DNA of 64,000 nt from Candidatus Flexifilum breve (GCA_016717205.1 JADKGC010000001.1:1178001-1242000); one strand, 5' to 3'; counted from the stretch's first letter, positions 40,678 through 49,815 are shown. Notes: generated by a model not told the origin, from the sequence alone. Program-made: numbers and translations.

Positions 40678-42471
40678 TTACAACTGAATGTGCAGCCAGT
40701 TCAGCACCACATTGACGAGCGCGCCGACCGCGAACGCCAGCGGGAACACCGTCAACACAACATACAGCGCGATCTTCGCACCGTACTCTTTGGCGATCAT
40801 CAGCACGTTGGCGACACACGGCACGAACAACGTGACGACGATCAGGCTGACGATCATCTGCTGGGTGTTCAGTTCGCCCGCCAGCGCCAGCGCGAACAAG
40901 CCCGCCGCGCCATAGTCGCGCCGCAAAAAACCGATCAGGAACGCGCCCGTCGCGGCGGCGGGCAGCCCCAACGCATTGACCACCAGCGGCGCGGCCAGCC
41001 GTTCGACGACGGCCAGCGCCCCAGTTTTGTCGAGCGCGAACAGGATCAGTGTGCCGACCACGAAGAGCGGCAGCACTTCTTTGAGATACCACTCGACCCG
41101 CGCCACCGTCTTCACGGTGATGTTGCCGATCTGCGGCAGACGCAGCGGCGGCAGTTCAAGAATGAAATCGCTGCGCGCTCCCGGCAGCAGTTTCGCCGCC
41201 AGCCACCCGACCACGAACATCGTGCCGATCACCACGCCTGCCCACAGCAGCATCCCCGCCGTGCTCACCTGATTCACCATGCCGAGCACCACGCCCAACT
41301 GCGCCGAACACGGCACGCCGAGCGCCAGCAGCAGTGTGACGAGTAAGCGTTCTTTGCGCGTTTCGAGGATGCGCGTGGACATCGTCGCCATCGTGTCACA
41401 GCCGAGACCGAGCACCATCGGCAGCACCGCTTTCCCGTTCAAGCCGAGCAGATTGAACACGCGGTTGAACATGATCGCCAAGCGCGGTAGATAGCCCGTA
41501 TCTTCGAGGATCGAAAAGGCGAGGAAGAAGGTCGCCACAATTGGAAACACAATGGCGATGCCATACGACAGCGCCATTGTGATAATGCCGTAATCGCCAA
41601 CGAGCAGATCGTGAATCAACGGGATCGGCAGCACGGTATCGATCAGGCTGGTCGCCGCCGGGTTGATCCACTGGCCGAAGACCGTCTCTTCGAGGAAACC
41701 GACCAGCGTCCCCGCACCGAATTCGCCGACGAACTTGTACACCAGCCACAGCACGGCGAGCAGGAACGTCCACCCGAGCACCGGATGCACCATCCAGCGC
41801 CCCAACTGCCGCACCCAGCGGCGATCCGCGGGCGCGCTGTGCGAAATTACCTCGTGGAGCAAATCCGCGACTGTGTGCAGTTCACGTTTGAGCTTTTGCG
41901 CGCGCGGCGGGTAGTCGCCGGGCTGCACTACCGCCAGTTCGACGTGCGGCACGCGCGCCGCGGGCAGCGCCGCCAACACCTGATCGATGCCTTCGCCACG
42001 CACCGCCACCGTCTTGACCACATCAATTCCCAGCTTTGCGCCAAGGCGGTCCGTGTCGATGTGCACGCCGTTGGTCACCGCTTCGTCCATCATGTTGAGC
42101 ACAAGCACGAGCGGCAGCCCCAACTGCGACAACTGCACCGTGAGCAGCAGTGCCCGCCGGAGATTCTTCGCGTCGGCGATCTGCACGACCGCGCCGATCT
42201 CGGCGTGATTTGCGCTCAGGTAGTCGGCGGTCACGCGCTCGTCATCGCTTTGCGCGGTCAGGCTGTTCGTCCCCGGCGTATCGATCAACACAGCGCCGTT
42301 GGGCAACGCCGCCTGCGTGATCTCCACCGTCGTACCGGGATAGTTGGAGACGATCACGCGCTGATGAGTGAGCGCCCCAAAAATCGCCGACTTGCCCACG
42401 TTCGGATTGCCGACGAGGACAACGCGCGTCCCGTCCCAGACTTTTTGCTCGACAGGGTGACAAACAGCCAT
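40678..42471 (-). CDS. feoB: Ferrous iron transport protein B
   Basis: 597 residues. The N-terminal G domain has GNPNVGKSAIF (G1), SNYPGTTVE (G2), DTPGTNSL (G3) and LNMMDEA (G4). The membrane part holds two Gate motifs, including GLGCDTMATMSTRILE and GVPCSAQLGV. At 597 residues it is shorter than E. coli FeoB, mostly in loops. It takes up Fe(II), which the large haem and Fe-S demand of the adjacent respiratory genes would need. feoA follows downstream. Confidence 0.95.
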   Translation of the reverse strand: MAVCHPVEQKVWDGTRVVLVGNPNVGKSAIFGALTHQRVIVSNYPGTTVEITQAALPNGAVLIDTPGTNSLTAQSDDERVTADYLSANHAEIGAVVQIADAKNLRRALLLTVQLSQLGLPLVLVLNMMDEAVTNGVHIDTDRLGAKLGIDVVKTVAVRGEGIDQVLAALPAARVPHVELAVVQPGDYPPRAQKLKRELHTVADLLHEVISHSAPADRRWVRQLGRWMVHPVLGWTFLLAVLWLVYKFVGEFGAGTLVGFLEETVFGQWINPAATSLIDTVLPIPLIHDLLVGDYGIITMALSYGIAIVFPIVATFFLAFSILEDTGYLPRLAIMFNRVFNLLGLNGKAVLPMVLGLGCDTMATMSTRILETRKERLLVTLLLALGVPCSAQLGVVLGMVNQVSTAGMLLWAGVVIGTMFVVGWLAAKLLPGARSDFILELPPLRLPQIGNITVKTVARVEWYLKEVLPLFVVGTLILFALDKTGALAVVERLAAPLVVNALGLPAAATGAFLIGFLRRDYGAAGLFALALAGELNTQQMIVSLIVVTLFVPCVANVLMIAKEYGAKIALYVVLTVFPLAFAVGALVNVVLNWLHIQL

Positions 42472-42615
42472 AAGTTTTCTCGTTTGGTGCTCAATCTAGC
42501 CCTCAGTATCCGCCATCCCGTCCGAGCGCCGTAGTGACAATTGCCACGGTTTCGCCAGTGGATCGGCGGGGAAAAAGTTAATGTCGGTTAAATTTGAGCG
42601 GCAAAGGTGTGAATC

Positions 42616-42641
42616 AAAAAGGACGAGGCTAAACCTCGTCC
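42616..42641 (-). terminator. Terminator of the ccm cluster
   Basis: GGACGAGG (42621-42628) pairs with CCTCGTCC (42634-42641). Read on the minus strand, the hairpin is followed by a T run (AAAAA on plus at 42616-42620). It lies 28 bp beyond the last ccm gene and belongs in sequence to the GGACGAG repeat class. Confidence 0.7.
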
Positions 42642-42668
42642 TTTACGATTGCAGACCCGCGACGCGCG

Positions 42669-42812
42669 TTACTTGTCCTCTTTGAGCGTGACCAGCGTGT
42701 CAATCAGCTTGCCCGCCTGCCGGAACCGCAGCGCCAGCACGCCAATGTAGCCGCCGAGGATCGTCGCCACGACGACCAGCCCTAACGCGAGATACGCATC
42801 AGTATTGATCAT
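42669..42812 (-). CDS. ccmD: Small membrane protein, CcmD-like
   Basis: 47 residues, with one membrane helix (LALGLVVVATILGGYIGVLALRF) and a charged tail. Size, topology and position directly after ccmC fit CcmD, which helps release holo-CcmE from CcmC. GGAGAACC precedes the ATG at 42812. Sequence similarity is weak, as usual for such short proteins. Confidence 0.6.
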   Translation of the reverse strand: MINTDAYLALGLVVVATILGGYIGVLALRFRQAGKLIDTLVTLKEDK

Positions 42813-42825
42813 GATTGGTTCTCCC

Positions 42826-43587
42826 TTACATCAGCTCAACGCGCAGCTGTTGAGCGCGTTCGTACAGGTTTTCGAGACGGATGCGCCACCATACCAGCGC
42901 CGGAGCGATGAAACAGCACCACACCAGGCTGCTGATCCCCAGCGTGATACCCATCGACTGCGCCATGCTGAAACCACCCTGCGCGTTCTGCGCGCTCGGC
43001 CCGATGACCGTCGGGTGAATGGTGTCAGGGCGGATACGGATGATCGCGTAGGTGACGATCACCATGCCGAACGCCAGAATACCGTAAACCGCGGCTAACA
43101 GACGACGCTTGTCCGGGTTTTCAATCGCGCCGCGCAGCATGAGATAGGCTGCATAGGTGAGCGTCATGATCGCGCAGGCCGTCAAGCGGGGATCCCATGT
43201 CCACCACGTATTCCACGTCGGGCGCGCCCACACCATGCCCGTGATCAGCGTGACCAGCGAGAGCGACAGGCCGACTTCGACACCCGCCAGCGACAGGCGA
43301 TCCCACGCGGCGTTGCGGGTGCGCAGGAAAGCGATACCGCCGACCACCGCCATAAACAACGCGCACGAGGCCGCGCTGAAGGCCGACACATGGAAGTAGA
43401 AAATGCGCTGCACATTGCCTTGATTCACATCTGTGCCCGCGAAACCGAGCGCCAGGTAAGCGCACACGGCGAAACCGAGCACCGCCAACAGCGTGAGAAT
43501 GCGGAGAATCTGATCTCTCCGGTTGATGCTGACGCTGCTGCCTACTTCGCTGGTAGGCGCAAGGTGCAAACGTTGTGCCAGATTCAT
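42826..43587 (-). CDS. ccmC: Haem-handling protein CcmC
   Basis: 253 residues with six membrane helices. The tryptophan-rich WWTWDPRLTACAIM motif and a His before it (FYFHVSA) are the haem-binding features of CcmC. It loads haem onto CcmE outside the membrane. A GGGGGAAC site lies upstream. It is next to the last gene of the ccm cluster. Confidence 0.92.
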   Translation of the reverse strand: MNLAQRLHLAPTSEVGSSVSINRRDQILRILTLLAVLGFAVCAYLALGFAGTDVNQGNVQRIFYFHVSAFSAASCALFMAVVGGIAFLRTRNAAWDRLSLAGVEVGLSLSLVTLITGMVWARPTWNTWWTWDPRLTACAIMTLTYAAYLMLRGAIENPDKRRLLAAVYGILAFGMVIVTYAIIRIRPDTIHPTVIGPSAQNAQGGFSMAQSMGITLGISSLVWCCFIAPALVWWRIRLENLYERAQQLRVELM

Positions 43588-43662
43588 GATATGGTGTTCC
43601 CCCTACGGTTCAAACTAAGCGATGTTTTTGACCGGGGCGATGCGGACACCGCCCCATGTGCG

Positions 43663-45261
43663 TTACTTGGTATTCATGAGCGCGGCGAGCTGGTTCTTGA
43701 GCGCCGCGCGCTGCCGGTTGTAGGCATTAGTCTTGATCGTCCCCGCCTGATGTTCAGCATCCAGTTGGGCGATCTGCTCCATCAAGGCGGCGATCTCCGC
43801 CTTGCTCTCGGCTTTCGCCGTCTTGCCTGTGACCGCGCCAGCCGGAGCTGTCACTGGTGCGCGTCCACGCATCCGATCCCGCAGGATGAGGATGCCCGAG
43901 ATCAACAGGGCGCTGACGCCCGCGCCGATCAGAATATAGGCAATCGGCTGGATCGCGCTGCTGCTCGTGCTGGCGCTCTCCGCACTGGCGACGGCAGTCG
44001 GCTGACCGCTCACCACAAAGTTGAGCGTCGACCCCGCTGCGAGGCTTAGGTCACCGCCAAACGCGGCGTATTCCCGCCCGCCCGAGGTGACGGGCGGCTG
44101 CGTAGTGATGCCCTCGCCCATCACGCTCAAACCATCCGACGCAACGACGATGCTCAGGTTGCCCGCCAGCGGGAAGGTGAGCGCCTGCACGACCGTCGCG
44201 CTGTCGGTGTACGGCAGCGTATACGAAGCGTGGATCAGGTGCGCTTCACCGGGGAGCATGGGGCGCGAGTCGTAGATCGTGTTGTCGATGACCGTGTAAC
44301 GGCTGCTCACGTTGTTGAGCATGGTCGCGTCCGGCGGAATTTGCAGGCCGACCGAGGTGCCGACGCCATCGTTCACGCTGAAGTACACGCGATCCGAATT
44401 GTTGGTGTAGCTGGCAATCTGGATGACTTGCAGCAGTCCTTCAGCGACGCCGATTTGCAGGCTCATGCCGGTGATCGTGATCTCGTCGGCAGTCGCGCCG
44501 CTCTCGTAGATGCTGAGCGGTAGGTCGAGCGCCAGCGTCGCCATATCGGCGGCGGCGATCTCGCTCACGTACTGCACATCGCCATAGGGCGCGGTCACGA
44601 CGTACTGGTAATCGGGGCTGAACGGGACGTTCTCAAACCGGAACGCACCATCCGCGCCCACCGTGAAGTCAAAGCTTTGTTCGGTGATGTCCGAGGTGAC
44701 CACATGCAGCGTCACCGTTTGATCGGGCAGCAGCGCCGTGCCCGCCGTGCCGTTCGTCAGCACGCCTGTGACCACGCCCGGCTGTTCGACCGGGAGCGAG
44801 GCGACTTCGGCGGTCGCGTTCGGCGCGACGACTTCCGCGTTCGCTTCGGCGGTCGCATTGACCATGCCGCGCTGAATCGCCAGCGACATCATCTTCGAAT
44901 AGGTCATGGCCGCGTTCAGCTCGGCTTCCGAAAGCCGCGTGCCGAAAGCGGGCATATCAATGCCGTTGAGGCTGGTGCCGTTGGTGATCACGGCGAGAAT
45001 TTCACTGTCCGTCTTATCGGTCAAATCCGGCAGGGGCGCGCCTTGCGCCGTCCCTTCGCCCATCCGACCGTGGCAGTCCGCGCAGTTATTCGCCCAAATC
45101 TCGCCGCCCAACTGCATCGTCGAGGCGATTTCATCCTGAGCAGCGGCTTCGTCCTGAGGTGGCGTGGTCGCGACAATGCGCGGTTCGCTCCCCAAACCAG
45201 AACAGGCCGCCGCAAAGATCGCGAGAAGAGCGATGAGAGTGAATCCGATCCGCTGACGCAT
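43663..45261 (-). CDS. Lipoprotein c-type cytochrome in the ccm cluster
   Basis: 532 residues. The start is a lipoprotein signal peptide with Cys near residue 20 (LLAIFAAACSG). One haem site, CADCH, lies near residue 60, with a distal Met candidate in DMPAFG, which gives a cytochrome c domain of about 100 residues. A beta-rich middle part follows. Then come a membrane helix (AYILIGAGVSALLISGILIL) and a C-terminal coiled coil (AEIAALMEQIAQLDAEHQAG). That tail resembles the end of membrane proteins in Chloroflexota ccm loci. Its start overlaps the previous stop by one base. The exact role is unknown; it may pass electrons or present apocytochrome to the maturation machine. Confidence 0.7.
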   Translation of the reverse strand: MRQRIGFTLIALLAIFAAACSGLGSEPRIVATTPPQDEAAAQDEIASTMQLGGEIWANNCADCHGRMGEGTAQGAPLPDLTDKTDSEILAVITNGTSLNGIDMPAFGTRLSEAELNAAMTYSKMMSLAIQRGMVNATAEANAEVVAPNATAEVASLPVEQPGVVTGVLTNGTAGTALLPDQTVTLHVVTSDITEQSFDFTVGADGAFRFENVPFSPDYQYVVTAPYGDVQYVSEIAAADMATLALDLPLSIYESGATADEITITGMSLQIGVAEGLLQVIQIASYTNNSDRVYFSVNDGVGTSVGLQIPPDATMLNNVSSRYTVIDNTIYDSRPMLPGEAHLIHASYTLPYTDSATVVQALTFPLAGNLSIVVASDGLSVMGEGITTQPPVTSGGREYAAFGGDLSLAAGSTLNFVVSGQPTAVASAESASTSSSAIQPIAYILIGAGVSALLISGILILRDRMRGRAPVTAPAGAVTGKTAKAESKAEIAALMEQIAQLDAEHQAGTIKTNAYNRQRAALKNQLAALMNTK

Positions 45262-45674
45262 CAGTTCTTTTCCTGTACCTTGGTTTGTTCGCGGGCACGC
45301 ACGTACGCCGCAATCGCCTGTTCAACCGCGTCTTCTTCCGAGACCGTCGGTTCGACCGTCTTGCGCCGCTTATTCCCCTGTTTGGCGTCACCCGCGGCGG
45401 TTTCTTCCAGTTTTTGCAGCAGCATCGCGCCGTGTTCCGTCCAACGCTGACGCTCAGCCTCGTAGATCTCCTGCGTCAGCTTGCCGACGTGATAGTCTTC
45501 GTCGAGGTCACGCACTGTGACGAGCGCGCGCTCGTAGGCGGCGATCATGCGCAGACGTTCGCGTTCCTGTTCGGTTTCCCAACTGCCCCGGCTGCCGCGC
45601 ACAAACGGGAGCGCCAGATACGCCAACCCGGCCAGCAGCATGACAATGCCGATGATTAATCCGCCGCCGCTCAT
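45261..45674 (-). CDS. CcmI N-terminal-like membrane protein
   Basis: 137 residues: one N-terminal membrane helix (LIIGIVMLLAGLAYLALPFV) followed by a helical, charged region with ALVTVRDLDEDYHVGKLTQEIYEAER. The helix plus a 'D-x-D-x-x-x-GKLT' segment is typical of the short CcmI N-terminal module found in ccm clusters. The large TPR part of full CcmI is absent. Overlaps resA by 4 nt and the cytochrome gene by one. Confidence 0.65.
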   Translation of the reverse strand: MSGGGLIIGIVMLLAGLAYLALPFVRGSRGSWETEQERERLRMIAAYERALVTVRDLDEDYHVGKLTQEIYEAERQRWTEHGAMLLQKLEETAAGDAKQGNKRRKTVEPTVSEEDAVEQAIAAYVRAREQTKVQEKN

Positions 45675-46297
45675 CCTGCACTCTCCTTCGCCCGCAGCCC
45701 GTCGATGATCGTGATCAAGCGGTCACGGCTGATGCCCGCGTAGATGAACTGCGCGATATTGCCGTCTTTATCGATGATGAACGTCTCGGGCACACCCTGA
45801 ATGTGATACGCTTCGCTGATGCGTGTGCCGAGATCCGGCGCGTTCAGGTACGTGATGCCGAACTCGTTCATGTATTCGATGGAACGCGGGCCGTTATCGG
45901 CGTAAGCAATGCCGAGGAAAACCACATCACCACTGTCCTGATAGTATTCCCACGCGGATTGGAGTTCCGGCGCTTCGGCGCGGCACGGGCCACACCACGA
46001 CGCCCAGAAGTTGATCATGACGATCTTGCCGCGCAGATCGGTCAGGTTGTAGCTCTGACCGTCAAAGGTTTCGAACGAGAAGGTCGGCGCGACGCCCGAG
46101 TCCGGCTGCGTCTGCCGCTGACTCACCAGTGCGATGCCGAAGACTAGCGAAATCGCGATGACGCCGATGATCAGGACAATCGAGCCGAGGCCCAGCTTGC
46201 GCGGCGCTTCGACCGGGGTTTCTGCTTCCACGTCCGGCGTCAAATCGTCAACCACGAGGACGGGTTCTTGATGCTTGTTGTTCAGTGTTGAAGCCAA
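45671..46297 (-). CDS. resA: Membrane-anchored thioredoxin-like protein (ResA/CcmG)
   Basis: 208 residues. A cytoplasmic N-tail of about 38 residues, one membrane helix (GSIVLIIGVIAISLVFGIAL), then a thioredoxin fold outside with the WCGPC active site and GVPETFIID (cis-Pro). It reduces the Cys pair of CxxCH so haem can attach. The start is TTG at 46297. The strong AAGGAGG 6 nt upstream decides for it; no ATG fits. Confidence 0.88.
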   Translation of the reverse strand: MASTLNNKHQEPVLVVDDLTPDVEAETPVEAPRKLGLGSIVLIIGVIAISLVFGIALVSQRQTQPDSGVAPTFSFETFDGQSYNLTDLRGKIVMINFWASWCGPCRAEAPELQSAWEYYQDSGDVVFLGIAYADNGPRSIEYMNEFGITYLNAPDLGTRISEAYHIQGVPETFIIDKDGNIAQFIYAGISRDRLITIIDGLRAKESAG

Positions 46298-46379
46298 TCT
46301 AATCCTCCTTGAAGGAGTGCGTTCTATTTGGTTCAGATCCGTCGGGCAGCGCCAGGGCGCCGCCCAACCGGGTCATGCG

Positions 46380-47030
46380 TTAACCGGACAAATCCTGCTC
46401 GAACAGATCGGCGTAGCGGTTCTGCGCGTCGGGAGCGGTCGTGCCGTTCGCCGTCGCGAGCTGCGCCTTCGAGCGCCGCTGCGCCAGTACAATGCCCGCG
46501 CCGATCAACCCGACGGCGACCAGCAGCCACGGCGTATATAAGGAAATGGCGCGCAATGTCGGGTCCAGCGGCGTGCCGACCACGCGGTCGCCGAAGCGCC
46601 GTACGAAGTCTTCGATGATTTCGGCTTCCGTCTTGCCCTGTTCCAACTGCAAGCGAATTTCGTAGCGCCAATCGGCGCACGCCGCCGTGCCGCACGTATC
46701 CAGCGTGATGTTCTCGCACACCGGGCAGTACAGCTTTTCGGCAATGGCGTTCACCTGATCATCCGTGACCGTGCTGACCGTCGTCTCCTGCGCATACGCC
46801 GACGTAGCGACGCTCAGCGCGAGGACGAGGAACATCAACGTTTTAACGATGTGACCGGACGAGCGGATCTCCGCGATCAGCTTTTGGAGCGACAGAATGT
46901 GCCGCTGCCGCTTCGACGGGCGTTCGGCGGGCTTGGCGAGGGGCAGCACATGCGTCCCCTCCACGTCCTTACCCGTCAGCGTGAGCGGGTTGGCGAACAC
47001 GGCATCTTCATGCACGAAAAAGCGGCTCAT
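46380..47030 (-). CDS. ccmH: Cytochrome c maturation protein CcmH
   Basis: 216 residues from the ATG overlapping the ccmF stop. After an unusual N-terminal extension of about 50 residues comes a hydrophobic signal/anchor (LMFLVLALSVATSAYAQ). The redox motif CPVCENITLDTC and a second Cys pair region CGTAAC follow, then a three-helix domain and a C-terminal membrane helix. CcmH binds or reduces apocytochrome Cys pairs for ligation by CcmF. The frame stays open upstream to 47147 only as a shadow of ccmF. Confidence 0.85.
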   Translation of the reverse strand: MSRFFVHEDAVFANPLTLTGKDVEGTHVLPLAKPAERPSKRQRHILSLQKLIAEIRSSGHIVKTLMFLVLALSVATSAYAQETTVSTVTDDQVNAIAEKLYCPVCENITLDTCGTAACADWRYEIRLQLEQGKTEAEIIEDFVRRFGDRVVGTPLDPTLRAISLYTPWLLVAVGLIGAGIVLAQRRSKAQLATANGTTAPDAQNRYADLFEQDLSG

Positions 47031-49126
47031 GAGATGGCTCCTTGCGGCGCGGCGATCTGCAGCTTCTCGCGCACACGGGCCGGCAGCGTTTCCCGCGGGT
47101 AGCCTGCCAGCAGCGTCCCGAGGATCAGGATAATGCTGCCCCACCATACCAGATTGACCAACGGATTGATGTAAATCTTGAACGTCGCCGAACCCGCCGA
47201 AATCGGTTCCCAGTTGACCAGCAGCACATAGAAGTCGTTTTCGAGCGTGCTGTAGGACCCGGCAATCGTCGTCGAGTTCATGTCCGTCGCTTCGGGGAAG
47301 AAATCACGGCGCGGACGCAGATGGGCGATTTCGTTGCCATCGCGGAACAACGTCAGTTCGGCGATGTCCATCACGCGGCCATCTTCGGCAATCTGATCCC
47401 GCAGCAGGCCGTCATAGCGCACGGTGTAGCTGTCGATCTGCGCGGTTTCGCCGACCGCCAGCGTCTGCTGCGTTTCCTGCTGGAACAGCATCGAGCCGAT
47501 CACGCCGAGGCCGATCACGGTAATGCCAAGGTGGATCATGTAGCCGCCGTAGCGCCGCGGGTTGCGCGTCACCAGGGCCACGACCGATTGCAACACGTTT
47601 TCTCGGGCGGCATGCGCCTGACGCCGCGCCAGCACGCCGCGATAGGTTTCGTAGAGTGCGACCCAGCCCGCCAGCAGCACCAGCCCGTAACCGAGCAGCG
47701 CGCCGGGGCTGGTCGCGCCGCCGACCATAAACAGGCCGAGCGACAAAATGGTCAGCGCGACCGGGATGAGCAGCGCGCGCCCCATGCGTGAAACTGCAGA
47801 TACGCCCCACGCCGAGATCGGCGCGACGCCCATCAGCAGGTACATCAGCAGGAACAACGGCGGCGTCACCGAATTGAAGTAGTCCGCGCCGAGCGTGATA
47901 TTCGTGCCCATGAAGTTTTCCGCGATGATCGGCGCGCCGAAGCTGCCCCAGAAGATCACCGCGAACAACGCTACGAACACGAAGTTATTGAGCACAAACA
48001 GAGCTTCGCGGCTGAACACGCTGCGGAACGGGTTTTCGTCTTTCAGTTCACCGCGCATACGCCGCCAGATGATCAGCGCCGTGCCGATGAGCGTGAGCGA
48101 CGCCCAGAAGACCAGCATCGGGAAGCCGATGGGGCTTTGCGCGAAGCTGTGCACGCTGTCGACGAGGCCGGAGCGCGTGGCGAACGTCGCGAAGATCACC
48201 GCGCTGAACGTGCCAATCACGAGGAACATGTTCCACGTCTTGAGCATGCCGCGCTTTTCCTGGATCATGACGCTGTGCAGGTAGGCCGTGCCGATCAGCC
48301 ATGGGAGGAACGCCGCGTTTTCGACCGGATCCCAGCCCCAGTAACCGCCCCAACCGAGCACGTCATATGCCCAGCGCCCGCCCAGCACCAGGCCGAGCGA
48401 GAGGAACAGCCAAGCGATCAGCGCCCAGCGCCGCGACACTTTGATCCAGTTGGTCGACAGGTCGCCGGAAGCCAGCGCGGACATCCCATACGCAAACGGG
48501 ATGATGAACCCGACGAAGCCGAGATACAGCGCCGGCGGATGAATGGCCATGCCAAAGTGCCGCAGCAGCGGGCTGAGACCGTTCGCGCTCTGTGCCAGCA
48601 TGGCCGCCGAGGGCGCAGTCGCGCCTGCCGGGATGAAGGCCGAAGCGACGAAATCGCCGCTGGGCAGCGCCCACCACCGTTCGAACGGATTCTCAAAGAA
48701 GATCGTCAGGGCGAGGAAGAAGGCGACGGTGGCCATCATGTAGGCCATCGCGTAGGGCATCAACCGCCGCTGTGACTTCCAGTTGAAGAGTACGGAAGCG
48801 GCGGTGAAGGTGCTCATCAGGAACGACCAGAACAGAATCGACCCGGACTGTGACCCCCACAGCGCGGTAATCCGGAAGAACTCCGGCATATCCGGGCTGG
48901 TGACCTGCCACACATACGTGATCTGGTACTGCTCGGTGAGCAGTGCAATCTCCAGCGCCACGCAGGCGATCGTTACAAGGATGAAGTTGAGGATCACGGC
49001 GTTGCGGGCGCTGCGGATCATCGCCTCGCTGCGGGCAAACCGCTCACCGTAAACCGCTGCGATGATCGCATACAGCGCCGCGATAAACGCGAACAGGGCT
49101 GCGATCAAACCGATTTCTGCTAACAT
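47027..49126 (-). CDS. ccmF: Haem lyase CcmF
   Basis: 699 residues with about fifteen membrane helices. The WWD-type haem motif GWGGYWGWDPVENAAFLPW and the surrounding His residues (SLLHSF-like segments) are clear. A larger C-terminal external region follows. CcmF attaches haem from CcmE to apocytochrome c. GGGGAGAAACCC precedes the ATG. It overlaps ccmH by 4 nt. Confidence 0.95.
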   Translation of the reverse strand: MLAEIGLIAALFAFIAALYAIIAAVYGERFARSEAMIRSARNAVILNFILVTIACVALEIALLTEQYQITYVWQVTSPDMPEFFRITALWGSQSGSILFWSFLMSTFTAASVLFNWKSQRRLMPYAMAYMMATVAFFLALTIFFENPFERWWALPSGDFVASAFIPAGATAPSAAMLAQSANGLSPLLRHFGMAIHPPALYLGFVGFIIPFAYGMSALASGDLSTNWIKVSRRWALIAWLFLSLGLVLGGRWAYDVLGWGGYWGWDPVENAAFLPWLIGTAYLHSVMIQEKRGMLKTWNMFLVIGTFSAVIFATFATRSGLVDSVHSFAQSPIGFPMLVFWASLTLIGTALIIWRRMRGELKDENPFRSVFSREALFVLNNFVFVALFAVIFWGSFGAPIIAENFMGTNITLGADYFNSVTPPLFLLMYLLMGVAPISAWGVSAVSRMGRALLIPVALTILSLGLFMVGGATSPGALLGYGLVLLAGWVALYETYRGVLARRQAHAARENVLQSVVALVTRNPRRYGGYMIHLGITVIGLGVIGSMLFQQETQQTLAVGETAQIDSYTVRYDGLLRDQIAEDGRVMDIAELTLFRDGNEIAHLRPRRDFFPEATDMNSTTIAGSYSTLENDFYVLLVNWEPISAGSATFKIYINPLVNLVWWGSIILILGTLLAGYPRETLPARVREKLQIAAPQGAIS

Positions 49127-49137
49127 GGGTTTCTCCC

Positions 49138-49659
49138 CTAGCTTTCCACTTGCTCGGGAACGCCTTCTTCATAGCGGCTCGGGCACTTGAGGAGCAGTTC
49201 GGTGGCATAGAACACGCCGTCGGCGCCCACCACACCCGTCATAATCGCCTGCGCTTCATGCTGGAGCAGATCCGGCTTGACTTCGCCTTCCATATGCACC
49301 GTCAAGCGCGTCGCCGCCGTATCCGACACCGCCTGATGCAGCGTCAGCGCGAGATCTGTTGTCTCCGTGGGGATATTGGCGATCGTGAAGTCGAGCACGA
49401 GGTTCTCGCCATCATACGCAATCGTGTTGCCATCGACAGCGCCGGAAATCCGCACCGTTTTCCCCACCAAATCAGGATTATTCACCAACTCATCAACGGT
49501 CATAAAATACTGCGCGCCGTTCATGGTGCCAGAAATGACCAGGTAGACCACTGCGACGAGCAGCAGCACGGCTCCGATCATAAATTTCCAGCGCTCACTC
49601 CCCTTGGTGGGCAGCGTCACGGACGAAGCGGCGGGCTTTTCCCAACTGATTTCAGCCAC
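49138..49659 (-). CDS. ccmE: Haem chaperone CcmE, Cys-type (CxxxY)
   Basis: 173 residues: cytoplasmic tail, one membrane helix (FMIGAVLLLVAVVYLVISG), then the OB-fold domain. The usual covalent haem ligand is His in a HxxxY motif. Here the aligned site is CPSRY, that is CxxxY, as described for archaeal and Desulfovibrio CcmE. The start is GTG at 49659 after AGAGGTG. First gene of the ccm cluster, divergent from the sensor kinase. Confidence 0.88.
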   Translation of the reverse strand: MAEISWEKPAASSVTLPTKGSERWKFMIGAVLLLVAVVYLVISGTMNGAQYFMTVDELVNNPDLVGKTVRISGAVDGNTIAYDGENLVLDFTIANIPTETTDLALTLHQAVSDTAATRLTVHMEGEVKPDLLQHEAQAIMTGVVGADGVFYATELLLKCPSRYEEGVPEQVES

Positions 49660-49753
49660 GTTTCACCTCTATAGAATTTTTGGGCAGATTTGTATGTACC
49701 TAGCTTACCTTTTTCGTCGCAGAAAACTGAGGACAGAACACATTGTTACGGGG

Positions 49754-49772
49754 TGACGGGTATCACCCGTCA
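49754..49772. promoter_or_regulatory. Palindromic candidate operator between ccmE and the sensor kinase
   Basis: TGACGGGT-ATC-ACCCGTCA is a perfect 8-bp inverted repeat in the 156-bp divergent promoter region, 44 bp before the kinase ATG. It could bind the regulator encoded at 51570 or another factor. The consensus differs from that of E. coli NarL. Confidence 0.45.
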
Positions 49773-49815
49773 TAAAACGAAAATCAACGCAGAATAAAGA
49801 AAGAGGAGTAAGTCC

